From positions 1 through 47,182 of the forward strand of contig DASXMR010000115.1 of assembly GCA_036495525.1 (NCBI GenBank): 47,182 nt of DNA. Direction: 5' to 3'. The notes below the pieces were generated by a model. It did not search any database. It was not told where the DNA came from and worked only from the letters and a program-made list of their open reading frames with translations. A program made the translations under genes and the position numbers. Below, one piece after another: positions 8,990 to 17,425 of the stretch. Position 1 is the stretch's first letter. Each line of letters opens with the position of its first letter. This stretch comes from DASXMR01 sp036495525. GTDB lineage: Bacteria; Actinomycetota; Actinomycetes; Streptosporangiales; Streptosporangiaceae.

Positions 8990-9718
8990 TCAGTGCTCGC
9001 CGTGGTGGTAGACGCCGAAGACGTTGCCGGCCGGGTCGCGCAGCGCACCGGTCTGCATGTGGTCGTCTACCGCCATCGGCCCGTAAATCCGGCTGCCGCC
9101 CAGCTTCTCGGCCCTGGCCAGTGTTTGCTCGACGTCGGGCACGCTCGCGTAGACCGTCGCCCACCGGTCGCTCTGGCCGGCCCCGATCCCGCCCTGGATG
9201 CCGTGGCCGGCGCCCGTGTCCACCATGCCGTAGCTGCCCTCGCCGACGTTCCAGCCGAATAGCTCCGCGTAGAACCGCTGGCTGCGTGCCGCATCGCTGC
9301 CGAGCACCTCGAACCAGTCCACCGCTGCTCCAGACCCCGCTGACGGCCTGCCTGCCTCGTCCTGGTCGCCCTCGGCCTGCACCAGCCCGACTAGCAGACC
9401 GTCCGGGTCGTTGAACATGGCGAAGGTGACCATGTCGCCGAAGCTGGTGACCGGCATGACGATCGTGGCGCCGAGCGAGACCGCCTTGTCGAGCACGGGC
9501 TGCAGGTCCGGTGCCGCAACGTAAAACGTCGACCACGGCTCGCCGCTCTGGCTCCGGCCGATGCCGCCGCTGATGCCGCCGCCGCCGCGGGTGTCGATGA
9601 TCGTGTATCCGCCTTCTTCCATCGGCTTCGGATCCCAGCCGAATACCTGCTTGTAGAAGCTCACCAGCGGCTTGTCGTCCGCTGCGCCGATCTCGAAGTG
9701 CACCACTGCGTTGCCCAC
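8990..9718 (-). CDS. VOC (glyoxalase/bleomycin resistance) family protein with two domains
   Basis: This 242-residue protein consists of two vicinal-oxygen-chelate modules in tandem, each starting with a beta strand and an FYxxxFGW segment: FEIGAADDKPLVSFYKQVFG (about residues 8-27) and WFEVLGSDAARSQRFYAELF (about 130-150). It resembles the Cfp30B/27-kDa-antigen group of actinobacterial VOC proteins, whose reaction is not established. The start is GTG 9718 with an AGGGGGA just upstream. It stands alone, convergent with lutC and divergent from the PheRS-like gene. Metal-ligand positions are not all obvious, so enzyme activity is uncertain. Confidence 0.8.
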   Translation of the reverse strand: MGNAVVHFEIGAADDKPLVSFYKQVFGWDPKPMEEGGYTIIDTRGGGGISGGIGRSQSGEPWSTFYVAAPDLQPVLDKAVSLGATIVMPVTSFGDMVTFAMFNDPDGLLVGLVQAEGDQDEAGRPSAGSGAAVDWFEVLGSDAARSQRFYAELFGWNVGEGSYGMVDTGAGHGIQGGIGAGQSDRWATVYASVPDVEQTLARAEKLGGSRIYGPMAVDDHMQTGALRDPAGNVFGVYHHGEH

Positions 9719-10046
9719 GGTCGTCCCCCTTGAAGCTGCCTGTGCCTGCGCTGCCGTCGTTACCAGCGACGCTAGCCTCCGGCACTGACAGTGCCTGCCC
9801 GCCGGGCGCCAGGCAGAGGTGAATACATGGCGCCGCGTGATCGCCGCTGCGCGTTCCGGCCAGCGGCGGCGGCAGGCGCTATTCTGGATGCATGCCAGCT
9901 GCGCTCACTGGGCGATTTCGCCGCCTCCCGGCCCCGTCAGGGCCGTCGGGGGGCGTCAGCGCGCGCTAGCGATTGACTCCGATCCGAGGGCCGGAGCCGG
10001 GAGGGCCTGTCCTGCCCAGCCATTCGGATCTCACCAGGGAGTCACC
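9719..10046. other. Intergenic region before the PheRS-like gene
   Basis: These 328 bases lie between the divergent VOC and PheRS-like genes and must hold both promoters. The only open frames are short and look like chance GC-rich frames. The PheRS-like frame itself is open back to 9819 but shows no family similarity there. An ACCAGGGA ribosome binding site at 10032-10039 precedes ATG 10047. No hairpin or repeat stands out. Confidence 0.4.
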
Positions 10047-11231
10047 ATGCCCGGCTATCTCAGCCCCGCGCAGCTTGAGCGCGACCTGTCCATTCCAGAC
10101 CTGTCCGATCCGGCCGACGGCCAGCACGCGATCCAGCAGCTGGTCCAGCTGGCCGCCGATGAGCTGTCCCGCGCCTGGCACTGCGAGGTGCGCTGGTGCC
10201 GCGGCCCGCGCATCGTCACGGTCGCCGACAACTACGACGGCCTCGGCTACGACCCGGCTGCCGTGACCAGGGAAGGCCGGTACACCCGCTACGCCGGCGA
10301 CAAGCTCGTGCTGCGCAGTCACTCCACCGCGATGGTGCCGCCGGCGCTGCGCGCGCTCGCCGCCCGGCCGGCCCGCCCGCGCGACGTGCTACTGGTCTGC
10401 CCGGGCATCTGCTACCGGCGCGACTCGATCGACTGGCAGCACACCGGCACGCCGCACCAGCTTGATCTCTGGCGAATCTCTTCCCGGCCGCTGGGCGAAG
10501 CCGAGCTGAGCCAGATGATCGGCACGCTGCTCGGCGCGCTGGTGCCCGGCCGGGCGAGCCGGGCCGAGCAGCGGGTCCACCCGTACACCACCGACGGCCG
10601 GCAGCTGGACGTCGCGCACGCGGACGGCTGGGTCGAGGTGGGGGAATGCGGCCTGGCGCACCCGGCGGTGCTGCAGCGAGCCGGGCTGGCTGGCTGCCAT
10701 GGCCTGGCCCTCGGCATGGGCCTGGACCGGCTGCTGATGCTGCGCAAGGGCATCCCCGATATCCGGCTGCTGCGCTCAGCTGACCAGCGGATCAGCAGCC
10801 AGATGACCGGCCTGGCGCCGTACCAGCCGGTGTCGACGATGCCCGCGGTGCGCCGGGACCTGTCCGTGGCGGTCGAGCCGGGCCAGGACGACGAGACCAT
10901 CGGGGACCGGGTGCGCGACAGCCTGGGCGCTGACGCCGACTGCGTCGAGCAGGTGACGATCCTGTCCAGCACGCCCTGCGCTGAGCTGCCTGAGGCGGCC
11001 GTCCGCCGGCTCGGCGCCCGGCGCGGACAGCGCAACCTGCTGGTCCGGGTGGTGCTGCGGCACCTGGCCAGGACCCTGACCGACGCCGAGGCCAACGAGC
11101 TGCGGGATCGCATTTACACGGCCCTGCACCAGGGCGGGCGGGCACAGTGGGCCTCGGCCGCATCGCCCTGGCCAGCTGCGTCGCCTCAGCCAGCGGCGTC
11201 AGCTCAGCCGGCCGCGGCCGCTGGCGACTGA
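10047..11231 (+). CDS. Stand-alone PheRS-like class II aminoacyl-tRNA synthetase, organelle-type architecture
   Basis: This 394-residue protein joins a PheS-like class II catalytic core to a C-terminal FDX-ACB (PheT B8-type anticodon-binding) domain. That is the layout of monomeric mitochondrial PheRS, not of bacterial alpha2beta2 PheRS. Motif 2 is intact (CYRRDSIDWQHTGTPHQLDL, about residues 120-140), the segment WVEVGECGLAHPAVL matches the PheS amino-acid pocket region, and motif 3 is ALGMGLDRLLMLRKGIPDIR. The C-terminal domain runs YQPVSTMPAVRRDLSVAV to LARTLTDAEANELRDRIY. There is no N-terminal coiled coil or editing domain. An Ala/Pro-rich tail of about 25 residues follows. The ATG at 10047 has an ACCAGGGA upstream. 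Its 3' end overlaps the convergent fdhD by 28 bases. Catalytic arginines are kept, so it may be active. Substrate and tRNA are unknown, and housekeeping pheST is not in this window. Confidence 0.75.
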   Translation: MPGYLSPAQLERDLSIPDLSDPADGQHAIQQLVQLAADELSRAWHCEVRWCRGPRIVTVADNYDGLGYDPAAVTREGRYTRYAGDKLVLRSHSTAMVPPALRALAARPARPRDVLLVCPGICYRRDSIDWQHTGTPHQLDLWRISSRPLGEAELSQMIGTLLGALVPGRASRAEQRVHPYTTDGRQLDVAHADGWVEVGECGLAHPAVLQRAGLAGCHGLALGMGLDRLLMLRKGIPDIRLLRSADQRISSQMTGLAPYQPVSTMPAVRRDLSVAVEPGQDDETIGDRVRDSLGADADCVEQVTILSSTPCAELPEAAVRRLGARRGQRNLLVRVVLRHLARTLTDAEANELRDRIYTALHQGGRAQWASAASPWPAASPQPAASAQPAAAAGD

Positions 11232-12067
11232 CTGGCCGTGAGCACGCGCTGCTCGCCGGCGTAGATGTTCATCGAGCCGCCGCGCAGGAAGCCGACAAGT
11301 GTCAGCCCGGCCTCGGCGGCCAGCTCGGCGGCCAGCGAGGACGGCGCGGACACGGCGGCGAGCAGCGGGATGCCCGCCATCACCGCCTTCTGCACCAGCT
11401 CGAACGAGGCGCGGCCGCTGACCAGCAGGATGCAGCCGGTCAGCGGCAGGCGCCCCTCGCGCAGCGCCCAGCCGACGACCTTGTCCACCGCGTTGTGCCG
11501 GCCGACGTCCTCGCGCACCGCCAGCAGCTCGCCGTTGCTGCTGAACAGCCCGGCGGCGTGCAGCCCGCCGGTGCTGGCGAACACCCGCTGCGCCTCGCGC
11601 AGCCGGTCCGGCAGCGCGGCCAGCACCGGCACGCTGACCTGCACCGGGTCCAGGGAGAGGTCGAATTCGGGCAGCGCGGCCAGCTCGTCGATGCTGGCCT
11701 TGCCGCAGACGCCGCAGGCGCTGGTGGTCAGGAAGCTGCGCCGCAGGCCCGCGGGGACGCTGATGCCAGGGCGCAGGGTCACGTCGGCGATGTTGCCGGC
11801 CCCAGCGTGCTCGGCGTGGCCGCACTCGTCGGTGCCGCAGATCCTGACCTGCGCGATGTCGGCAGCCGAGCGGACCACGCCTTCACTGACCAGGAAGCCA
11901 GCGGCGAGGTCGATATCGTCTCCTGGAGTGCGCATCGTCAGGGTGACGGCCTGGCCGCCGATCCTGATGCCGAGCGGCTCCTCGGCAGCGAGGAAGTCCG
12001 CTCGCGCGCTCGCCTGGCCGGGCAGCGCTACCCGCAGTACCCGCCGTCGCGTCGTCCTGCCGCTCAC
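11204..12067 (-). CDS. fdhD: FdhD: sulfurtransferase required for formate dehydrogenase activity
   Basis: This 287-residue cytoplasmic protein moves sulfur from a cysteine desulfurase to the bis-MGD cofactor of formate dehydrogenase. The hallmark cysteine motif SACGVCGKASIDEL is at about residues 112-126, with LTMRTPGDDIDLAAGFLVSE earlier and FELVQKAVMAGIPLLAAVSA near the C-terminus, all typical of FdhD. The start is GTG 12067, with a purine-rich GAAGG about 8 bases upstream. It is divergent from fdhA across a 245-base promoter region and convergent with the PheRS-like gene, overlapping its end. Position and family agree that it serves the adjacent enzyme. Confidence 0.92.
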   Translation of the reverse strand: MSGRTTRRRVLRVALPGQASARADFLAAEEPLGIRIGGQAVTLTMRTPGDDIDLAAGFLVSEGVVRSAADIAQVRICGTDECGHAEHAGAGNIADVTLRPGISVPAGLRRSFLTTSACGVCGKASIDELAALPEFDLSLDPVQVSVPVLAALPDRLREAQRVFASTGGLHAAGLFSSNGELLAVREDVGRHNAVDKVVGWALREGRLPLTGCILLVSGRASFELVQKAVMAGIPLLAAVSAPSSLAAELAAEAGLTLVGFLRGGSMNIYAGEQRVLTASQSPAAAAG

Positions 12068-12312
12068 CAGCCGCCTTCGCCCTCCGGTATCGACCCTTTC
12101 AGCCTAGCTCGCAGCCAGCGGCCCTGGCAGCGGCCGCGCATCCGCGGTGCCCGCAAGGGCCGCGAGAATCGCCCGGCCAGAGCCGATCCGGCCGGCCTGA
12201 CGGCCAACCAGGAGGGCCGTTGCCCGGAAACATCGTGCAACGATATAGTTTCAAGGTCATCTTTGACCCCGACATATTGCCGGCCACTGGCCGGCTTGCT
12301 TGGATAGGGGAC
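12068..12312. promoter_or_regulatory. fdhD/fdhA divergent promoter region
   Basis: A probable rightward promoter is TTGCCC (12220-12225), an 18-base gap and TATAGT (12244-12249). It overlaps an inverted repeat with arms CGTTGC (12218-12223) and GCAACG (12237-12242), and a smaller one, ATCGT/ACGAT (12232-12236, 12240-12244). Downstream, GCCGGCCACTGGCCGGC at 12279-12295 is a perfect palindrome around one central base, in what would be the 5' leader. AGGGGA at about 12306-12311 is the ribosome binding site for GTG 12313. The elements are seen directly; their regulatory roles are inferred. Confidence 0.5.
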
Positions 12313-15300
12313 GTGAAACAGTCGGCCTGGATTGCCAGCTGGCCAGCCCTCAGGCAGCTGACCGGGCACGACCGGCTTGGCCGCGGCAAGGCCGTGCGCT
12401 CACCGGAGACCGAGGCCGCGGCGCCGCGCACCGCGAGCGCGGACCGGATGGTCAAGTCGATCTGCCCGTACTGCGCTGTCGGCTGCGGCCAGCGGGTCTA
12501 CGTGGCCAGGGACGCCGCCGGCGCCGACGTGGTGACCCAGATCGAGGGTGATCCGGACTCGCCGGTGTCACGCGGGCGGCTGTGCCCCAAGGGCTCGGCG
12601 AGCAAGCAGCTGGTGACCCACCCTGGCAGGCAGACGACCGTCCTTTACCGCCGGCCATACGGCACCGAATGGGAGCCGCTGAGCCTCGACCGGGCGATGG
12701 CCATGATCACCGAGCGGGTGCTCAGTGCCCGCCGCCAGGGCTGGCAGGAGAGCCTGCAGGGCCAGCCGGTGAACCGCACGCTCGGGCTGGCCAGCCTCGG
12801 CGGCGCGACGCTGGACAACGAGGAAAACTACCTCATGAAGAAGCTCTGGACCGCGATGGGCGCGATCCAGATCGAGAACCAGGCGCGGATATGACACTCC
12901 GCCACCGTCCCCGGTCTGGGGACTAGCTTCGGCCGCGGCGGCGCTACGACGTTCCCGCGCGACCTGGTGAACTCCGACTGCATCGTGATCGCCGGGTCCA
13001 ACATGGCCGAGTGCCACCCGGTCGCGTTCCAGTGGGTGGTCGACGCCAAGCGCCGCGGCGCGACGATCATCCATGTGGACCCGCGGTTCACCAGGACCAG
13101 CGCGCTGGCTGACCTGCACGTGCCGAACCGGGTCGGCGGCGACGTCGTCTTCCTTGGCGCGCTGATCAATCACGTGCTGTCCGGCGGGCACGAGTTCCGC
13201 GAGTACGTCACCGGTTACACCAACGCGGCAGACATCCTGCCCGAGGACTACGTCGACTCCGAGGACGGCGAGGGCCTGTTCTCCGGCTACGACCCGGACA
13301 CCAGGAGCTACGACAACTCGACCTGGAAGCCGACGGGGGAGCGGGACCTGACGCTGACCCACCCCCGGTGCGTGTTCCAGGTGCTGAGGCGGCACTACGC
13401 CAGGTACACGCCGCAGCTGGTCGAGCGGGTCTGCGGGATCAACTCGGCTGACTTCGCCAGGGTGGCTGACACGCTGGTCGCCAACAGCGGCAGGGAGCGG
13501 ACCACGGCCTGGGTTTACGCCGTCGGCTGGACCCAGCACACGACAGGCGTGCAGCACATCCGCGGCGCCGCGATCCTGCAGCTGCTGCTCGGCAACATGG
13601 GCCGGCCCGGCGGCGGCATCATGGCGCTGCGCGGGCACGCGAGCATCCAGGGCTCGACCGACATCCCGACGCTGTTCGACCTGCTGCCCGGCTACCTGCC
13701 GATGCCGCGGCCCGGCGACACCAGCCTGGCGCAGTACCTGACCAGGCTGCCGGACACCGGCTTCTGGGGGAACAAGCGCGCCTACCTGGTCAGCCTGCTC
13801 AAGGCGTGGTTCGGCGACGCGGCGACGGAAGACAACGAGTACTGCTTCGGCTTGCTGCCGCGGATCAGCGGCGACCACGGCACCTACCGCACCGTGCTCG
13901 ACATGATCGAGGGCAAGATCTCCGGCTACTTCCTGTGGGGGCAGAACCCAGCGGTGGGCTCGGCGGGCGGCCGGCTGCAGCGGCTCGCGCTCGCGAAGCT
14001 TGACTGGCTCGTGGTGCGCGACCTGACAGTGATCGAGAGCGCCTCATTCTGGAAGAACAGCCCGGAGATCGCGACCGGCGAGCTGCGCACCACGCAGATA
14101 CCGACCGAGGTGTTCTTCCTGCCGGCCGCCTCGCATGTGGAGAAGGACGGCAGCTTCACCAACACCCAGCGGATGCTGCAGTGGCACCACAAGGCGCTCG
14201 ACCCGCCCGGCGACGCCCGCAGCGACCTGTGGTTCGCCTATCACCTGGGCAAGCGGCTGCGCGCCGCCGTGGCCGACTCGGATGACCAGGCGGACCAGCT
14301 GCTGCAGAAGCTGACCTGGGACTACCACGAGAGCGGCGAGGAAGCCGAGCCGGACGCGGCCACCGTGCTGCAGGAAATCAACGGCCGCGCGCCCGACGGG
14401 TCGCTGCTCAGCGGCTTCGCCGGGCTGAAGGACGACGGCTCGACCGGCTGCGGCAACTGGATCTACTCCGGCTGCTTCGCCGGCGGGGTCAACCAGACAG
14501 CACGCCGCAAACCGCACACCGAGCAGTCCTGGGTCGCCCCCGAGTGGGGCTGGTCCTGGCCGGCCAACCGGCGGCTGCTGTACAACCGCGCCTCAGCTGA
14601 CCCGGCCGGCCGGCCGTGGAGCGAGCGCAAGGCGTACGTCTGGTGGGACTCCAAGCAGCGGCAGTGGACCGGGCACGACGTTCCCGACTTCGAGAAGGGC
14701 AAGCCGCCGGACTTTATCCCGGAGCCGGGAGCGACCGGGCCGGCCGCGCTAGGCGGGGCCGATCCGTTCATCATGCAGCGTGACGGCAAGGGACAGCTCT
14801 TCGTCTCCGCCGGCCTGGCGGACGGCCCGCTGCCGACGCACTACGAGCCAGCCGAGTCGCCGCTGGCCAACGCCGTGTACAAGCAGGACGACAGCCCGGC
14901 GAGCATCCTGTACCCGAAGGATCCGGCGACCAGCGGGCAGCTTGCTCGCGGCGCGGTCTATCCGTTGGTGGTGACGACCTACCGGCTGACCGAGCATCAC
15001 ACGGCCGGCGGGATGAGCCGCACCCTGTCCAGGCTCGCCGACCTGCAGCCCGAGCTGTTCTGCGAGGTGTCGCCCGCGCTGGCGGCACTGCGCGGCCTGG
15101 AGAACGGCGGCTGGGCGACGATCATCTCGCCGCGCGCCGCGATCGAGGCCAGGGTGCTGGTCACCCGCCGGGTCAGGCCGCTGCGGATACCAGGCGAGGG
15201 CGTCATCCACCAGATCGGCCTGCCGTATCACTGGGGCAGCGAGGGCAGGGTGACCGGCGACACGGTGAACGACCTGCTGCCGTTCGCCGTTGACCCGAAC

Positions 15301-15432
15301 GTATTCATCCAGGAGAGCAAGGTCTCCACCTGCGAGATCATCGCCGGGCGCCGCCCCCGCGGGCCGGCCCTGACCGAGCTGGTCGAGCGCTACCGGCACG
15401 AGGCCGGGCTCGACCACGACGGTGCCCGGTGA
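12313..15432 (+). CDS. fdhA: Formate dehydrogenase catalytic subunit, selenocysteine-containing (Sec194 at in-frame TGA 12892-12894)
   Basis: This is a 1039-residue molybdopterin oxidoreductase (FdnG/FdoG group) that oxidises formate to CO2. The N-terminal 4Fe-4S site is CPYCAVGCGQ (about residue 50) with CPKG near 91. The frame is interrupted only by TGA at codon 194, in the context IENQARI-U-HSATVPGLGTSFGRGG, exactly where E. coli and Streptomyces enzymes carry selenocysteine (NQAR[VI]UH). The same frame continues to 15432: EGSNFAE-like AGSNMAECHPVAFQW, IHVDPRFTRTSALADLH, and a C-terminal molybdopterin-binding domain. A SECIS hairpin follows the TGA. GTG 12313 is chosen for its AGGGGA and its match to family N-termini; there is no Tat signal. 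It forms an operon with fdhB and the NrfD-like gene. Pipelines that read TGA as stop will split it in two at 12894 and 12967. Confidence 0.95.
12892..12923 (+). promoter_or_regulatory. Selenocysteine UGA codon and bacterial SECIS element
   Basis: TGA at 12892-12894 is followed by a hairpin with arms GTCCCC (12907-12912) and GGGGAC (12918-12923), all six pairs perfect, closing a loop GGTCT (12913-12917). The E. coli fdhF SECIS, recalled from the literature, also has a GGUCU apical loop, and its first G is the 19th base after the UGA. Here it is likewise the 19th. The SelB-binding geometry is thus conserved. Confidence 0.9.
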
Positions 15433-15493
15433 CCGGGCACGCCAGCTCGCGCCGCCCCGGCCTCCGCGACCAGGAAACGGACCGGCGAGAACG

Positions 15494-16399
15494 ATGAGCA
15501 ACCGGCTGTACGGCCCGCTCGACGACGTATCAGCTGACGCCGGCTATGCCGACCACCCGGCGCGAGTGGGCTTCTTCACCGACACCAGCGTCTGCATCGG
15601 GTGCAAGGCGTGCGAGGTGGCGTGCAAGGAGTGGAACGGGCTGCCGGTGCGCGACGACGAAGTGCCCGAGCTCACCGGCATGTCCTACGACAACACCGGC
15701 GCGCTGGGCGCCGACAGCTGGCGGCACGTGGCGTTCATCGAGCAGCCAGCGCCGCTGCGGGCTGACCCGGCCACTGGTGAGCTGCTGCTGCAGGCGCCGT
15801 ACGACCCGGAGGGCGCGGGCGACCCGGGCGGCGCGACCCGCTGGCTGATGGCCTCGGACGTGTGCAAGCACTGCACGCACGCGGCCTGCCTCGACGTCTG
15901 CCCCACGGGAGCGCTGGTCCGCACCGAGTTCGGCACCGTGATCGTGCAGCACGACGTGTGCAACGGCTGCGCCTACTGCGTGTCCGCCTGCCCGTTCGGC
16001 GTCATCGACCGGCGCGAGGATGACGGCCGGGCGTGGAAGTGCACGATGTGCTACGACCGGCTGCGCGGCGGGCTCGAGCCCGCATGCGCCAAGGCCTGCC
16101 CGACGGACTCGATTCAGTTCGGCACCCTGGATGAGCTGCGCGAGACGGCCCAGGCCCGGCTGGCTGAGCTGCACGCGGCCGGGGTCAGCGAGGCTCGGCT
16201 GTACGGGGAGGACCCGGACGACGGCATCGGCGGGGCCGGCGCGTTCTTCCTGCTGCTCGACGAGCCCGAGGTGTACGGGCTGCCGCCCGATCCGGTCGTG
16301 ACGACCAGGGACCTGCCCGGCATGTGGAAGTGGGCGGGCGGGGCGGCGGCGCTCATGGCGGCCGGCATCGCCGCGGCGTTCGCCGGGCGGCGCCGGTGA
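15494..16399 (+). CDS. fdhB: Formate dehydrogenase Fe-S (beta) subunit
   Basis: This 301-residue protein carries four 4Fe-4S clusters that pass electrons from the catalytic subunit to the membrane. Cysteine motifs run CIGCKACEVACKEW (about 33), CKHCTHAACLDVCPTGA (122), CNGCAYCVSACPFGVI (154) and CTMCYDRL followed by CAKACPTDSIQFG (182-205). The C-terminus has one hydrophobic helix after MWKW ending in GRRR, a membrane anchor as in FdnH. ATG 15494 lies 61 bases after the fdhA stop with a weak GGCGAGA; the frame is open upstream to 15422 but without conservation. Its stop overlaps the next gene's start (GTGA). Confidence 0.92.
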   Translation: MSNRLYGPLDDVSADAGYADHPARVGFFTDTSVCIGCKACEVACKEWNGLPVRDDEVPELTGMSYDNTGALGADSWRHVAFIEQPAPLRADPATGELLLQAPYDPEGAGDPGGATRWLMASDVCKHCTHAACLDVCPTGALVRTEFGTVIVQHDVCNGCAYCVSACPFGVIDRREDDGRAWKCTMCYDRLRGGLEPACAKACPTDSIQFGTLDELRETAQARLAELHAAGVSEARLYGEDPDDGIGGAGAFFLLLDEPEVYGLPPDPVVTTRDLPGMWKWAGGAAALMAAGIAAAFAGRRR

Positions 16400-17325
16400 G
16401 CGAGGTCAGGCAGGTCCCCGACGCGACCTTCACCTCCTACTACGGCCGGCCGATCCTTAAGGTCAGCCGGTGGGCGGAGCCGCATCTGCCCGCCTACCTG
16501 TTCCTGGGCGAGCTGTCGGGCGCAGGGGCGGTGCTCGGCGCCGTCGCCGCGGCAACCGGCCGGCCTCAGCTGGCCAGGGCCGCCCGGCTGACTGCGATCG
16601 CCGGCGCCGCGGGCGGCGGCGCGTTCCTCGCGGCCGAGCTCGGCCGGCCGGACCGCTTCATCAACATGCTCCGGGTCGCCAAGCCCACCTCGCCCATGAG
16701 CATGGGCTCGTGGATCCTCACCGCGCACTCCGGCCTGGCCGTGGCGGCCGCGGCGAGCGACCTGACCGGCGTGCTGCGCCGGGCGGGCGCCGTGGCCGGC
16801 GGCGCGTCAGCGGTGACCGGGCCGCTGCTCGCCGCCTACCCGGCCGTGCTGCTGGGCAACACCGCGGTGCCCGCCTGGCACGCCGGGTACCGCCAGCTCG
16901 CGGCGCTGTTCACCGGCGGCGCGATGACCGCGGCCGCGGCGGCCGGGCTCGCGGCCAGCTGCCTGCCCGGCGGCGCGGCCGGGACCGGGCCGGCCGCCCG
17001 GCTCGCCGTGCTGGGCGCCGCGGTGGAGAGCGCGGCCGGGTTCAGCCTCGAGCGCACCCTGGGCCCGGCCGGTGAGCCGTACCAGCAAGGCTCGGCCGGA
17101 CGGCTGCTGACCGCGGCCCGGCTGATGACGCTGTCCGGCGGGGCGGCCGCGCTCGCGGCGCCGCGCAGCCGGCTGGCCGCAGTCGCCTCGGCTGCGCTGC
17201 TGAGCGGCGGCGGGCTGTGCGCGAAGTTCGGCGTGCTGCGGGCCGGCAAGGCATCAGCTGCTGACCCGAAATATGTCGTGCAGCAGCAGCGCGCGAACGG
17301 CCACCCGCCAGCGGCCGGCCCCTAG
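16396..17325 (+). CDS. NrfD/PsrC-family membrane subunit of formate dehydrogenase
   Basis: This 309-residue polytopic membrane protein belongs to the NrfD (polysulfide reductase membrane subunit) family, which hands electrons to quinone without haem. It starts with FTSYYGRPILKVSRWAEPHLPAYLFLGELSG, a usual NrfD opening (SYYGRPVLK), then shows about 8 hydrophobic segments, with ELGRPDRFINMLRVAKPTSP and MSMGSWIL in the middle, both family hallmarks. GTG 16396 overlaps the fdhB stop, so the three genes are one operon. It replaces the cytochrome b gamma subunit of E. coli FdnI. Quinone coupling is inferred from family. Confidence 0.88.
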   Translation: MSEVRQVPDATFTSYYGRPILKVSRWAEPHLPAYLFLGELSGAGAVLGAVAAATGRPQLARAARLTAIAGAAGGGAFLAAELGRPDRFINMLRVAKPTSPMSMGSWILTAHSGLAVAAAASDLTGVLRRAGAVAGGASAVTGPLLAAYPAVLLGNTAVPAWHAGYRQLAALFTGGAMTAAAAAGLAASCLPGGAAGTGPAARLAVLGAAVESAAGFSLERTLGPAGEPYQQGSAGRLLTAARLMTLSGGAAALAAPRSRLAAVASAALLSGGGLCAKFGVLRAGKASAADPKYVVQQQRANGHPPAAGP

Positions 17326-17425
17326 CACTCCGGTCGCAGATCGCCATTTGCCCTGGCCTGCAGTGGGCTGCCGCTGGCGAAAACCAGGTGGAAACGCCGT
17401 ATCAGCTGGGTAAGGTAGCCGGGCA

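Noticed and set aside
12895..12966. Interpreting the fdhA gap as a frameshifted pseudogene
   Set aside because: Frame is identical on both sides, the only interruption is TGA at the conserved Sec site, the SECIS is present, and the full Sec machinery is nearby.
12568..13878. 436-residue minus-strand frame across fdhA, spanning the TGA
   Set aside because: It is an antisense artefact. The plus frame on both sides of TGA is clearly one formate dehydrogenase.
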